From the NCBI GenBank assembly GCA_028565635.1, contig JAOXYB010109047.1:1-15480 (forward strand): DNA of 15,480 nt, in the 5' to 3' direction. Of the stretch, positions 1-14,655 are shown piece after piece. The notes beneath the pieces are model-generated. The model was not told the DNA's origin. It ran no database searches and saw only the letters and a list, made by a program, of their open reading frames with translations. The position numbers were made by a program, and so were the translations under genes. The stretch comes from Phoronis ovalis (Eukaryota > Phoronida > Phoronidae). How positions within the stretch are numbered: position 1 is the first letter of the stretch; the number at the start of each line of letters is the position of its first letter.

Positions 1-443
1 GTCGAATTTGACCCAGGATCGCACGTAATTTTACTAATCCATTGTTCTCTTAATTCTTTATCAACGGGTAATTTATGGAATGATCAATGTACGTCTTTTC
101 TCCCGTTGTTTATGCACGTTGGAACAGAGCAAGATACACGCGAATCTTTCTTCCGCTCACTAGACGCCATTTTGTTTTGGTAAAATTAATCTTCAAATAG
201 CCTCATTTTGCCTTTTCTTTTCACTGACTAAGTCCGCTACTTACTTAGGTATTCATTCCCAATATAAAATTTCAGGGATATTCGCATTTTCCGTGGAGAT
301 GAAAAGGCAAAAATAGTTCTTGGTATTCCCAATAGGTGGTGCCAGTGATACTAACTATTACGTACAAGGCGAGTGGCAGTAAGCCAACTTTAACCCGAGA
401 CGCAAAAACAGGGCAATCTGCCCGCAAACTGGTCCGGACTTAT

Positions 444-490
444 TGTTACTTGTTGATTGTTACTTGTTACTTACTTACTTACTTGTTGAG
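444..490. repeat. TTAC/TTGT simple repeat
   Basis: An imperfect tetranucleotide tract with (TTAC)4 at 467-482, flanked by TTGTTACTTGTT variants. It is a plain microsatellite of likely replication-slippage origin, lying in intronic sequence. No function is implied. Confidence 0.8.
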
Positions 491-1163
491 AACACTCTGA
501 CAAAGGATGTTATTGTTGTAAACAAACAACATCCAACAAAAGTAACAGAACTATGGAAACGTATATCAGTACATGTTATGTACTACCAATGTAATAGTAA
601 TAATGTGAGATTCACTCGTACAGCAATGTTCTCACTTATATTGTCATGTTTAAATATAAAATTTGATAAGGAAATGAATAAAAATTCATGTGTTCCATGA
701 AAAATTCAGTTTACAATGTGCCACAGACAATTAAAAATATTCCTGGTGCTGCAATTGCTGCTAATGTTTTGGCATGGAGATATTGTAGAGCTGCCACATG
801 TTTCAAAATATGTATAAACATTCACATTATTGGCATTGCATATTGTTCATTGAATTCAATATGGTGCCATAACAGCATGCAGTTACTTTAATGTTTAAAC
901 TTTTTAAAAATAAAAAATGTAAGGTATCGAGAAAGCTGACAGTATCAAAAAAGTTGGTTCTTAATGGGTTGACATCTGAATTTCAAAGCTGTATTTAATA
1001 CCAATGGTTATGATAGATAAAAAGCACAGGGAAGATAAACAGATTATAATTCACAATATTTTAGTAAGTGCCAGCAAGCATTTCCAACACGTAAAAGAAA
1101 ATGCAGGAAGTGCCAATGTATTCGATAACTTGACAATGGTTTCAGAATATTTACCAAGACTCT

Positions 1164-1560
1164 AGCCCAATTCACACTTACACTTGGAGCGCTCTATAAT
1201 AAAGCGCTTCACTTTCCATTCACACTGGCATGCTTTAATTCGCTTCAATCTTCAAATATCTCGAAGCTCTTTATTCTACTTTGATGCGCTTCCGATATGC
1301 GGAGCTCGTAAACATCAGCTCGTGGCAGAAAGCGAATTGAAGTCTCTTCGTGTCCACGCTTGCAAGTTAAGTCGCTAAAACTTTTATAAAGCGCTTCAGG
1401 AAAAAGTTAATCTACCACGGGAGGAGGATTAATTTTTGCTTGAAGCGCTTTATTTTAATGCCCTTGAAGCGATTTATTCGCGTACACATTAGAGGCGGAA
1501 GCGCTTTATTATAGAGCGCTCTATTATGAAGCGCTTTAAGTGGTAAGTGTGAATGGGCCT
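1164..1560. mobile_element. Non-autonomous inverted-repeat DNA transposon (MITE)
   Basis: The left end starts AGCCCAATTCACACTTACAC. The reverse complement of the right end starts AGGCCCATTCACACTTACCA. Beyond these ends both arms share the core GAGCGCTCTATAATAAAGCG followed by CTTC; the right arm has an extra AAGCGCTTCATAATA-like unit. The palindromic motif AAGCGCTT and variants recur through the element (near 1202, 1388, 1444, 1500 and 1530). The trinucleotide TCT flanks both sides (1161-1163 and 1561-1563) and is a candidate target-site duplication. There is no transposase frame, so it is a non-autonomous element of ~397 bp. A 3-bp duplication and the GGCCC-N2-TTCACACT ends resemble PIF/Harbinger-type elements, but TCT is not the usual TWA target, so the superfamily is a guess. 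It sits inside an AMPK intron. Confidence 0.75.
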
Positions 1561-1745
1561 TCTGACTTTAAACAATTACGTAATTTAAAAATATTTCAAC
1601 AGAAATTGTAATTACTCCTAGAGAATTTTTTTTTTCGAAGTTAAACTGGTGCATTTCCTTATGGTACTGTATAAATAAAAGTACACTATCTACAACAGTC
1701 CATCATATTATGTAATGAAGGTGACATGTTAGATTTAAAAAGGAG

Positions 1746-1769
1746 ATTTGTTATAAAATGTATAACAAT
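1746..1769. repeat. Short palindrome (hairpin potential)
   Basis: TTGTTATA and TATAACAA form a perfect 8-bp inverted repeat around a 5-base loop. The flanking AGAT and ATCT extend the pairing with one bulged T. It is AT-rich and lies in the AMPK intron. It may be chance or a remnant of an inverted-repeat element. Confidence 0.35.
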
Positions 1770-2005
1770 CTAAAATTTATTTGTAATGGTGAAAACTGTG
1801 CCCTGAATTTTAAAACACTTTTAAGTGATTTCGTATGACCATGAAGCTCTTAATCCTTTAGGATTCTCTTGTAAAAAAGAAAAATTAAGATGCCACATGA
1901 AACTGACATTTATATTCACCATTCTTACACTTGCCTGCTTGGCCACCACAGGGCTTAGCATTGTGGTGCATTATTATACTGGAAAGAATGAAAGGCAAAG
2001 ATTGA

Positions 2006-7897
<5,892 letters not shown>

Positions 7898-8730
7898 AAG
7901 GAAATTGATTCATTGAGTTGTTTTGTGCAATAATTTATTCATCTGACCAGTGCTGAATTTCATAGGACATATGAAGACTTTTACTGCTAAAGTTTGCAGG
8001 CAGTTTTGGTAACTTTATATAAAATGTTAATACGTTATGAGAAGTATCCATGGACACTAATGTTTATATGAAGACAATGTATTACTATTAGGAAAGAATT
8101 CATTTCGCTAACATTTTGTAAAATAGTGAAAACATAGTTGTTTATCATATTGTAGATTTTTGTTGGATCTTGTTATATTTTTGAGTTGGGATAAAATCTT
8201 GACTTGTTGTTGACCATGTATTTGAATGTCAACTGTACCGGTGGGAATGTATTTAGGTATGCCAGACGACTTCTTTCTTTCGAGAATGTCGCTGCACTGT
8301 TCTCAGATGCCTAGCCAGCTTATACTTCAAATTCTAGGTTGTGATGATATGATGCCACCTGATGTGTTGTACATCAATTGTTTGAAAAAATGTGCCACAC
8401 AATCAATACAATTTCATGGCTACTTACATCGGCGGTTACTTAGCTTGGAAAACCGCCTTGTTCATAGTGACGATAATGAAACATTCAACTGTTCTCGTAA
8501 CTGGTGATAATGATATATGTATAGTAATAATTAATGGTGCATTTATTTTGTCAACAGATTTTAAAAGCTACTTTTGTTATATGACATTTGTAAAGTTGTA
8601 TGGATGTTGTCAGAAAGCACCAGATGATATGCAAATGATAAAATGACCTGGGAACTGCCAGCTGTTAGTCCCATTTGTTTCATCAAGTTGTGTATTGTGT
8701 ACATAATAAATTGTAATGTACCATCAAATT
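7898..8730 (+). other. AMPK alpha 3' untranslated region
   Basis: It extends from the TAA at 7895-7897 to just past the AATAAA at 8705-8710, about 0.8 kb. It is AT-rich with several TTTATT-type runs. The open frame 8226-8507 and the one overlapping it lie inside this region and have no recognisable similarity, so I treat them as chance. The exact cleavage site is not visible from sequence. Confidence 0.75.
8705..8710 (+). terminator. Polyadenylation signal of AMPK alpha
   Basis: AATAAA is the first canonical signal downstream of the stop codon. It overlaps TGTACATA (8698-8705), which matches the Pumilio-binding consensus TGTANATA. Confidence 0.75.
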
Positions 8731-8989
8731 TTACTTGGTTTACATCACAATGCCCATCTTCCTAACAAGTTTTGTACCAGTGCACTCAGCTGCAAATTAT
8801 GAAACTTCATCCTTGACAATATAAATGCAGATGATCACTGGGACACGGATTCAAAAAGCTAGCACGGAATATTATTTGGGAGTTCCCTCTGAACTTTGTT
8901 GGCTTTATTAGACAGGTTTTACACATGTATGCCATGTATCGGAGCATATTTAAAAGAAAGCAGTAGCAATGACTGTACATATCTTCACA

Positions 8990-8995
8990 TTTATT
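8990..8995 (-). terminator. Polyadenylation signal of RPL37
   Basis: TTTATT on the plus strand reads AATAAA on the minus strand, 43 bases beyond the RPL37 stop codon. The implied 3'UTR is short (about 60-70 bases), usual for ribosomal protein mRNAs. Together with the AMPK signal it leaves roughly 240 bp between the convergent gene ends. Confidence 0.75.
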
Positions 8996-9037
8996 TTTTA
9001 ATATTTTATAAACAAACAAATAAGAATGGTACAGAAT

Positions 9038-11145
9038 TTATTTCTTTTCTACTGCTGCAGCTGGTGCTTTTCTGGGCTTTGGCTGTTGTCCTTCACGGAA
9101 GCCATTCCTGAGAAATAAAAAAAAATGATTTGCTGTTACAAAAATTGCTAATCTAATAAATTTTATTTCTTTAAAGCGAACTGCGCCATTCCACATGGAG
9201 TAGGTTTTTCTCAACGCACCTTTTACCAATAGTATTTTGTTAAAAACCCACTTGTGGATTTTTTTAGTGCCTTTAAAAAACGTATGTCAATGCTTTGTCC
9301 TTCTTTATTGAGATATGTGCATTTGAATTTCAATATTAACACAAGACAAATAGCATTTCTTATAAAGCAAACATTAAAAAAAACACTGAATTTTGCTTCA
9401 ACATGAGCAATATTTGAGGTTTCCAGTAGATATCCGCAGCATATGTCTTAGAATAAGAACTGTCGGTTTACCAGCTTCAAATGTCCCAAATGTCCAAATG
9501 CTAGTTATTGAAAGTGTGATTAAGCACATTATAACCGGCCCACGATGTCATTTACTATGCTGGGATATGAAATTATGCTGTGTTATCTTTCAAGCCAGGA
9601 CATGTGAAAGTAAAAACTGTAATATTAACTAGGGATCTACCTTAACTGAAGTATGCCAGCAATGAAATGGTACTGTTTTTTCCTAGACCAGTGATCAAGC
9701 TATTCCAAAGTCAATGGTACAAAAACTAACCCCAGCAAAGTTTCAAGAAAGTCAAGCATTTACAATAAGAAAAGACAAACCTAAAACTAATTATTTTACA
9801 TTTCTTGTTATCACAAATAATTAGATTCATACCTGAATTTCATGAAAACTTTCTTTAAATGACGCATTCTACCAGTTCCTGTTGTCTTCCTACGTTTTCC
9901 TTTTACACTCCAGTTAACTGTGATACAAGACAATAGAAAGCTTATAGTTTACACTATAAGAGCACAACTACATTTTTTATACACCAGTATATTAATTAAC
10001 CGATGTTAACAAAGCAATTAACAGAACTCTGGTGAATGCATTGTTACCTCATGCTTTATTCTTCTATCCTGTGTTGCACTGTAATAGGGTACATCTAGTG
10101 CCTAAATCCACGTCAGTATATACTATTCATGATTATGAATAAAGTTACACAAGGCTACACTACATTCTCAAACTTCATGGGTACCAAGGTACAAAGTTAT
10201 GGAATCTTTTAATAGCTACTGTTGCCGACCTATCACAGAATGTAGATCGATCTCTGTCAGATTTACAATTACAGTATCTCTGAAATATGAATTTATTTTT
10301 GCTGTTAAAAGTTTGGTTGTTACCATTATTATATAACATGAAATATTTTCCCTATACTTACATTTTCTTGTTCTAGAACTGGGATAGCCACATTGTGCAC
10401 ACCTTTTCTTCTGTATGTGATATGAGCTACGGCCACAGCGACGACACAGTGTATGTGTCTTGTTGTGCCGCTTACCAAAACTGGATGTACCCTTGGTCTA
10501 CAAAACACACAACAATAGCCTTTGCGAATGTGCCGTCAATGTAATGCATTCATGAGGTAATCTCTGCCGCAAGTATGTGTTTGTACATTTAGGAAGTTTC
10601 CTACTGCAGAAAATTACAAGCTGCTGTATTACTAACATTGTTTAGACAAGTATCACATATGCATCAATTTCACTCACGTATATATAACTGAAAGATGCTT
10701 AAATAATCTCGGATTAGGGAAGGAGGTTATTTATGTGGTGGATTCTAGCAATCTATTAAATTTAAATTCTGAATTAAACATTACAAATTCGACGACTTGT
10801 GTCGATGCGGTGCGATTGGTATTTGCAGGATAAAAGCAAATATCAATTGTTATCTCATAACGTATACATGGCATATTTATCTGTACCTAGTTTTTAATTA
10901 TACGGTACTACACATTGGATGTCATGTGAAAAGCAGCTTCAGGGGGAAAAACATTGCCAAGACGGCAAAAATGATGGGAAAACTAACGGTAATATAATAC
11001 AAAGTTTCGAGTTAATCAGTATAATAACCCGATAGAGTGGTGCAACAAAGAATGTTGCACTGTGACAAACATAATTTATTTAACAGAATTCATCTAATGC
11101 GGTAAGATGACATAGGATTTACAACAAGCCATCAGTACCAACCAT
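9038..11145 (-). CDS. RPL37: 60S ribosomal protein L37 (eL37)
   Basis: This is a zinc-binding protein of the large ribosomal subunit, bound to 28S/5.8S rRNA. Exons in transcript order: 11145-11143 (ATG only), 10497-10362, 9917-9833, 9107-9038; all introns are GT-AG on the minus strand. The joined frame gives 97 residues ending in TAA at 9040-9038, the same length as human RPL37. The conserved start [22 protein letters not shown] follows the ATG, as KGTSSFGKR is nearly invariant. The CxxC-CxxC zinc ribbon uses C19, C22, C34 and C37. [15 protein letters not shown] and FRNGFREG are conserved. Odd points are SSRTRKFNWS where insects usually have AAKxRSYNWS, and KKVFMKF where others have KxVxRRF. 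The ATG-only first exon was chosen because it gives a good CAAAAATGG context, a donor GTTGGT directly after the ATG, and a TOP-like start 27 bases upstream. That donor is weak, so exon 1 is less certain than the rest. Introns and no lesions argue against a processed pseudogene. Confidence 0.93.
9108..9832 (-). other. RPL37 intron 3 (725 bp)
   Basis: On the minus strand it runs from donor GTATGA to acceptor TTTATTTCTCAG. It splits an arginine codon AG|G. I looked for a box C/D snoRNA and did not see a convincing pair. Plus-strand frame 9393-9632 matches nothing I know. Confidence 0.85.
9918..10361 (-). other. RPL37 intron 2 (444 bp)
   Basis: On the minus strand it runs from donor GTAAGTATAG, a strong site, to acceptor TTGTATCACAG. 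It splits a phenylalanine codon T|TT. No embedded RNA gene or repeat was recognised. Confidence 0.85.
10498..11142 (-). other. RPL37 intron 1 (645 bp)
   Basis: On the minus strand it runs from donor GTTGGT directly after the ATG to acceptor TTTTGTAG. An intron right after the initiator codon is typical of metazoan RPL37. Ribosomal protein introns often host snoRNAs, but I saw no good C/D box pair here; an H/ACA RNA cannot be excluded by eye. Confidence 0.75.
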
Positions 11146-11172
11146 TTTTGATCCAGCCGGATACGGAAAGAG
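11146..11172 (-). promoter_or_regulatory. RPL37 5'UTR with TOP-like start
   Basis: Reading the minus strand, CTCTTTCCG begins at 11172 and is followed by an 18-base leader ending CAAAA before the ATG. A C followed by a pyrimidine run is the 5' terminal oligopyrimidine signature of ribosomal protein mRNAs, which links their translation to TOR signalling. The transcription start is inferred from the motif. Confidence 0.6.
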
Positions 11173-11234
11173 ACCATAGTCTCGTTTTCAATCTTGCACC
11201 TGCGTATGCAACTAGGAAGTAACTTTTGTTGATA

Positions 11235-11242
11235 TCACGTGA
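11235..11242. promoter_or_regulatory. TCACGTGA E-box palindrome
   Basis: This is a perfect 8-bp palindrome with the CACGTG core at 11236-11241. It lies about 65 bp upstream of the inferred RPL37 start and about 175 bp upstream of the FBXO4 ATG. As a symmetric site it could serve both directions. Binding is inferred from consensus only. Confidence 0.5.
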
Positions 11243-11300
11243 CCTCAGGTTCCACGTTGGAAGAGACACGTATCCATGAGTTGCATTATGATTTGGTGGA

Positions 11301-11307
11301 TATATAA
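11301..11307 (+). promoter_or_regulatory. Candidate TATA box for FBXO4
   Basis: TATATAA lies 109 bases before the FBXO4 ATG, which would put transcription start near 11330-11340. In AT-rich DNA such matches are common, so this is only a candidate. Confidence 0.3.
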
Positions 11308-11415
11308 CATTCCATGTGCATAAATAAGTATAACTTTATGCCAACACCTAACGGAACTACAACTTGAAGCATAAATTTACTTAAGAACGAAAAGTACAAC
11401 TGAGATTTAGAGAAG

Positions 11416-14400
11416 ATGATTCAAATTGAAATTCCAGCACCTGCAGCAGCAGACGAATCTTCTTGTACTACTAGTTATAAATGTAAAGACATGGTAAATT
11501 ATTCGGAGCAGTGTACAGTTATTGACACGTCTGTTGTTACGTCATTCAAGGACTTAATACAGCTTTACAAGAAACAATTAGAAACGGAAGACAGACAGGT
11601 TATATCTGGTGGTATGCAACAATATTTGAACAGACACCCAGAAATGACGAAAAATGTAGCTGTGGCTACAACTGTAGAACAACCTATACTTGATAGTCAG
11701 CTAGCCCCATTTAATAACTTACCAGTGAGTGCTTGTTTCTATTCTTACGCGCATTCTTTGCGATTTAACTTCTTTCCATTTAAATGTTTAATAGGGGCTG
11801 TGATGTGGCAAAGTTAATGATAGCTATTAAACTATTTCCTCAGCAGGCAATGTCACTGTACTTGTAAGTTGTAATACAACTGCACTAGAGCTACTAGAGT
11901 TAATTAAGACTGAGGTCGATCCCCAGCCTTTGATTTTAATTTACATTTTATTTTCAGATTTACATCAAACTACAGATTTTTTCCTTCCTTGAAGTTAAAG
12001 ATTTATGTAGAATTAGTTCTGTCAGTCGTGAATGGCACATGCTTAGCTGTGATGATATTTTGTGGCAGAACAGACTCAAACAGGACATTAAAAAATGGCA
12101 CGTAATTAGCCATGTTACTAATCCTAGTTTATATAAGGAACTTGAATCAGACTGGACTACAAAGGAAATGTAAGTTCCTAAACAATATCTTGACTTGGCG
12201 CAATAGTTAAAAAAACATATTCCTCAAATGTTTTAAAGTGACACGTACGTCACATCTGTATTGTCCCTGTATATATTGTAAGCATTACAATTTTACTGAA
12301 ATGAATAAATTTTAATTTAAAGTAATTAGAATTTCGATTTTTGATAATGTTAATAAGAGTGTTGGCATGGGAAACACTCAAGAAATTATGTATATTATCT
12401 TTTAGAACATCTGCTTACATTCCTTTTTGGCATTTGTATATGACTATTTCTTCTTACAGCTATTTACGGTGCAGCCCTGAGATTAACACATTCCGCCGAC
12501 AAAGACATTATTACCTTCATAATCTTACTAGCATACTAAGATCTTTATTATGGCATCAACCACCATTAGTGGCTATGTTTGGACCTGCTCTAGATTCCAG
12601 TACTCATAAACTGATGGGAAAATTAATGTGGGATAAAAGTGGAGCTTTTAAAGTCGTTGGAATGTTTCCTGGGCAGGCTGGAGGTAAGTAGTATCAGTGT
12701 GAATATAAATTCCACTGTGATCAATGCTGTGTAATGTAAGGATGGATCTGAAATTTTCAGTAACGTTGATTTTTTTCAAAAAATGTTTACCAACATGTCT
12801 TTTTTATATTTCATGCCTAAGACAAATTAAAACCTTTTGAAAATATACTTGTGACCCCTGGTGGAAACATAATACTGACGGTTCTTAATTTTTCTCAATC
12901 AGTGTACCATGAGTTTTTCACTTTGACCGAGGTTGCTAGTGCTGACAAAGGTATCAAGATAACATCAAAAACTTTGTTTCCTAGTTCTGTTGTTACTTAC
13001 TTAATTGCATTATATTTGACCTCGTACTGGAAATTTTATGAATATTCATTGATCTAATTTTTCTTGGTTTCCAGGTTTGGGTTCAGGAATTACACTTCAG
13101 GTCAAAGGAAAACAAATGAATCTCTCAGCATTGTACACTACCACGAAAAATGAACGTGAAAACCAAGCAGCCAATCAACGAATGGCACACAATAGACTTG
13201 TCAATCAAAAAAATTTACAAAACGTTGAAGATGGAGATACTAATGGAACGTACGAACTAGCAGTAGGAGTTAAACATCTATGTGCTACTGTTGATGCATT
13301 TGTGTTTGTTGTAGATGTTACGCAGGGAAATAATACATGTAAGTAAACATCAAGGGTATTTAAAAAAAGTGAAACTTAGGAGGTACAAGATCATGTTTTC
13401 TACATGTATTGAATTTTACATGGGCTATTTTCAGCATGGATGTTGAAATGTAATCAAATGACGGCTATAGGGAGCAGTGAGCATTGGGGTCTGTTAAGTG
13501 CGAGCGGCGAGCATTGTCTTTTGGCGACCATTTTGTTGTTGTGTTTCATAATTTTGTTAACTATATTTGTTTTGTGGGTTTTTTTTTTTTGGTTGTCGAT
13601 TTTTTTGGCAAGCATTTTTTTTTTTGGTTAATTTTTCTTGTCACGTAAGTGTGAGCAGCGCCGATTTTTAAGTGCGAGCATTGTACCTTGGGTCGTACCC
13701 CCTACCCCCTCCCAAATGCTTGTTATCAGAATAATGCACCAACTTAATCTGTTAAATATTAAATGCATCTTATATTTGCACAAAGACAATAAAAACTTAA
13801 GTTTACATTGTACTCTTGTTTGAAGTGTTTGCTAGCTGTATGTTATATTTTACAGTATCGTCTGATAAAGAAGAATTATTTGCAATGGTCAGTGAAAGAT
13901 GGTCAGCCCCACATGTACCTGTCACAGTGTTAGCCTTAGTAAAAGATGAACAAACGAAGCGTATGCCATGTATCGATGTCGTCACTCAGCTGGAACTAAA
14001 TAAATTAAATAGACCATGGCAGGTTAGCTAATAATTAGATTAAGAAGTTATCTATATTCAATCAACATTCAAAGTATAATTTCAAAATCAGAAATGATCA
14101 TGATGATCTTTAGGACGATCACCTATTCACTGTAAACATAAATATTCAATCTCATCGCCAAAATAGCAGTCATACTAAAGTACCCGACATGTAACACTAC
14201 TACTGTGTTAATTAGAACTTGTGATCAACATTTATTTATGCAGAAAACAACAAGTTATTACTGCAGATGGCCCTGCAAAACGGGAGTACATAATATAGTA
14301 CCAGGAGGCTGTCATGTCATTTTTTTTACCGCTGTGAATGATGTTTTTTTAAATTTAATTTTCAGGTAATGAATTGTGACAGTGAAACCTTAGGCGGTAT

Positions 14401-14446
14401 TCCAGATAGTCTTGAATGGCTCCTAGAGCAAGCCCAAAGGAAATAG
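11416..14446 (+). CDS. FBXO4: F-box only protein 4 (SCF ubiquitin ligase substrate receptor)
   Basis: It is the adaptor that binds SKP1 through its F-box and presents substrates to the SCF E3 ligase; reported mammalian targets are cyclin D1 and TRF1/Pin2. Exons: 11416-11724, 11958-12169, 12460-12683, 13075-13338, 13856-14022, 14366-14446. All are GT-AG and in phase, giving 418 residues with TAG at 14444-14446. The start is fixed by an in-frame TGA at 11401-11403 upstream of the ATG. Residues 1-100 are poorly conserved. The F-box spans about 101-150 (LPIYIKLQIFSFLEVKDLCR through ILWQNRL). From about residue 200 comes the Fbx4-specific atypical small-GTPase-like domain: VAMFGPALDSS (211-221), then LYTTTKNER, VDAFVFVVDV, KRMPC (371-375) and the C-terminal LEWLLEQAQRK. 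The P-loop position is degenerate with no GKS/GKT, as in the human protein. It is slightly longer than human FBXO4 (387), mainly at the N-terminus. It looks intact. Confidence 0.93.
12684..13074 (+). other. FBXO4 intron 3
   Basis: It runs from donor GTAAGT, splitting glycine G|GT, to acceptor TTGGTTTCCAG. The open frame 12851-13057 lies mostly inside and adds nothing alignable to Fbx4, since GQAGGLGSG joins smoothly across the intron. Confidence 0.85.
13339..13855 (+). other. FBXO4 intron 4 with G/T-rich repeat-like insert
   Basis: It runs from donor GTAAGT to acceptor TTATATTTTACAG, splitting a leucine codon T|TA. The middle (about 13470-13715) differs in composition from the rest of the window: it has long T runs, repeated GAGC motifs and a C-rich run near 13698-13713. 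That part is listed separately as a candidate repeat. Confidence 0.85.
13470..13715. repeat. Candidate dispersed-repeat fragment with duplicated GAGC motif
   Basis: TTAAGTGCGAGC occurs exactly twice (13494-13505 and 13668-13679), and GCGAGCATTGT recurs at 13507-13517 and in the second copy. Related GTGAGCATTG and GTAAGTGTGAGC lie nearby. T runs of 9-12 lie between, and a C-rich CCCCCTACCCCCTCCC run follows. Spacing of the exact copies is 174 bp. This could be a decayed transposon or 5' end of a retroelement; I recognise no family. Confidence 0.45.
14023..14365 (+). other. FBXO4 intron 5
   Basis: It runs from donor GTTAGC after RPWQ to acceptor TTTAATTTTCAG before VMNCDSE. The donor is weaker than the others but the phase and homology support it. 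Nothing recognisable is inside. Confidence 0.8.
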
Positions 14447-14655
14447 AAAATATTATTTGCTTCTGCAAGACAAACTACAGATTAATGTTGAAAGGCATTG
14501 CAATCTGAATTTGTGCAGATATTTATTTACCATATATGGTTGTACCATTTATAATAGTCAGGTGCTACAAAATTATAAGTCAGGATTATTGTTTGTTATT
14601 TTGGAATTTGTTATTTTGCAATTATATAAATAAAACAGTTTGTACTATAAAAAGT
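14447..14655 (+). other. FBXO4 3' untranslated region
   Basis: It is short and AT-rich, from the TAG at 14444-14446 to just past AATAAA. The cleavage site is estimated as 15-25 bases after the signal. Confidence 0.7.
14629..14634 (+). terminator. Polyadenylation signal of FBXO4
   Basis: AATAAA, 182 bases after the stop codon, is followed by a GT-rich stretch (CAGTTTGTAC), which suits a cleavage/polyadenylation site. Confidence 0.75.

Larger units (their letters stand above)
11173..11415. promoter_or_regulatory. Shared divergent promoter region of RPL37 and FBXO4
   Basis: About 240 bp separates the inferred RPL37 start (minus) from the FBXO4 initiator ATG (plus), so both genes must be driven from here. 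Visible sites are TCACGTGA at 11235-11242 (an E-box palindrome bound by USF/MITF/MYC-type bHLH factors) and a TATATAA at 11301-11307 that could place the FBXO4 start near 11330-11340. Near the RPL37 start an interrupted palindrome GAGAC-CATA-GTCTC lies at 11170-11183. The FBXO4 leader between the TATA and the ATG is not otherwise marked. Confidence 0.65.

Noticed and set aside
160-185. GACGCCATTTTG, a YY1-like motif, as a possible AMPK promoter
   Set aside because: The kinase N-lobe exons are not between here and the first recognised exon, so transcription must start upstream of the window.
8226-8646. Two overlapping open frames of 93 and 84 codons
   Set aside because: Both lie within the AMPK 3'UTR, before its poly(A) signal, and resemble no known protein.
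9038-9229. Minus-strand open frame beginning [11 protein letters not shown] that ends in the RPL37 C-terminus
   Set aside because: Only its last 22 residues (NGFREG onward) are RPL37 exon 4; the upstream part is intron read-through past the CAG acceptor at 9108-9110.
12851-13057. 68-codon frame as an extra FBXO4 exon
   Set aside because: Fbx4 homology runs continuously from exon 3 (GQAG) to exon 4 (GLGSG) without it, and it lies within a well-defined GT-AG intron.
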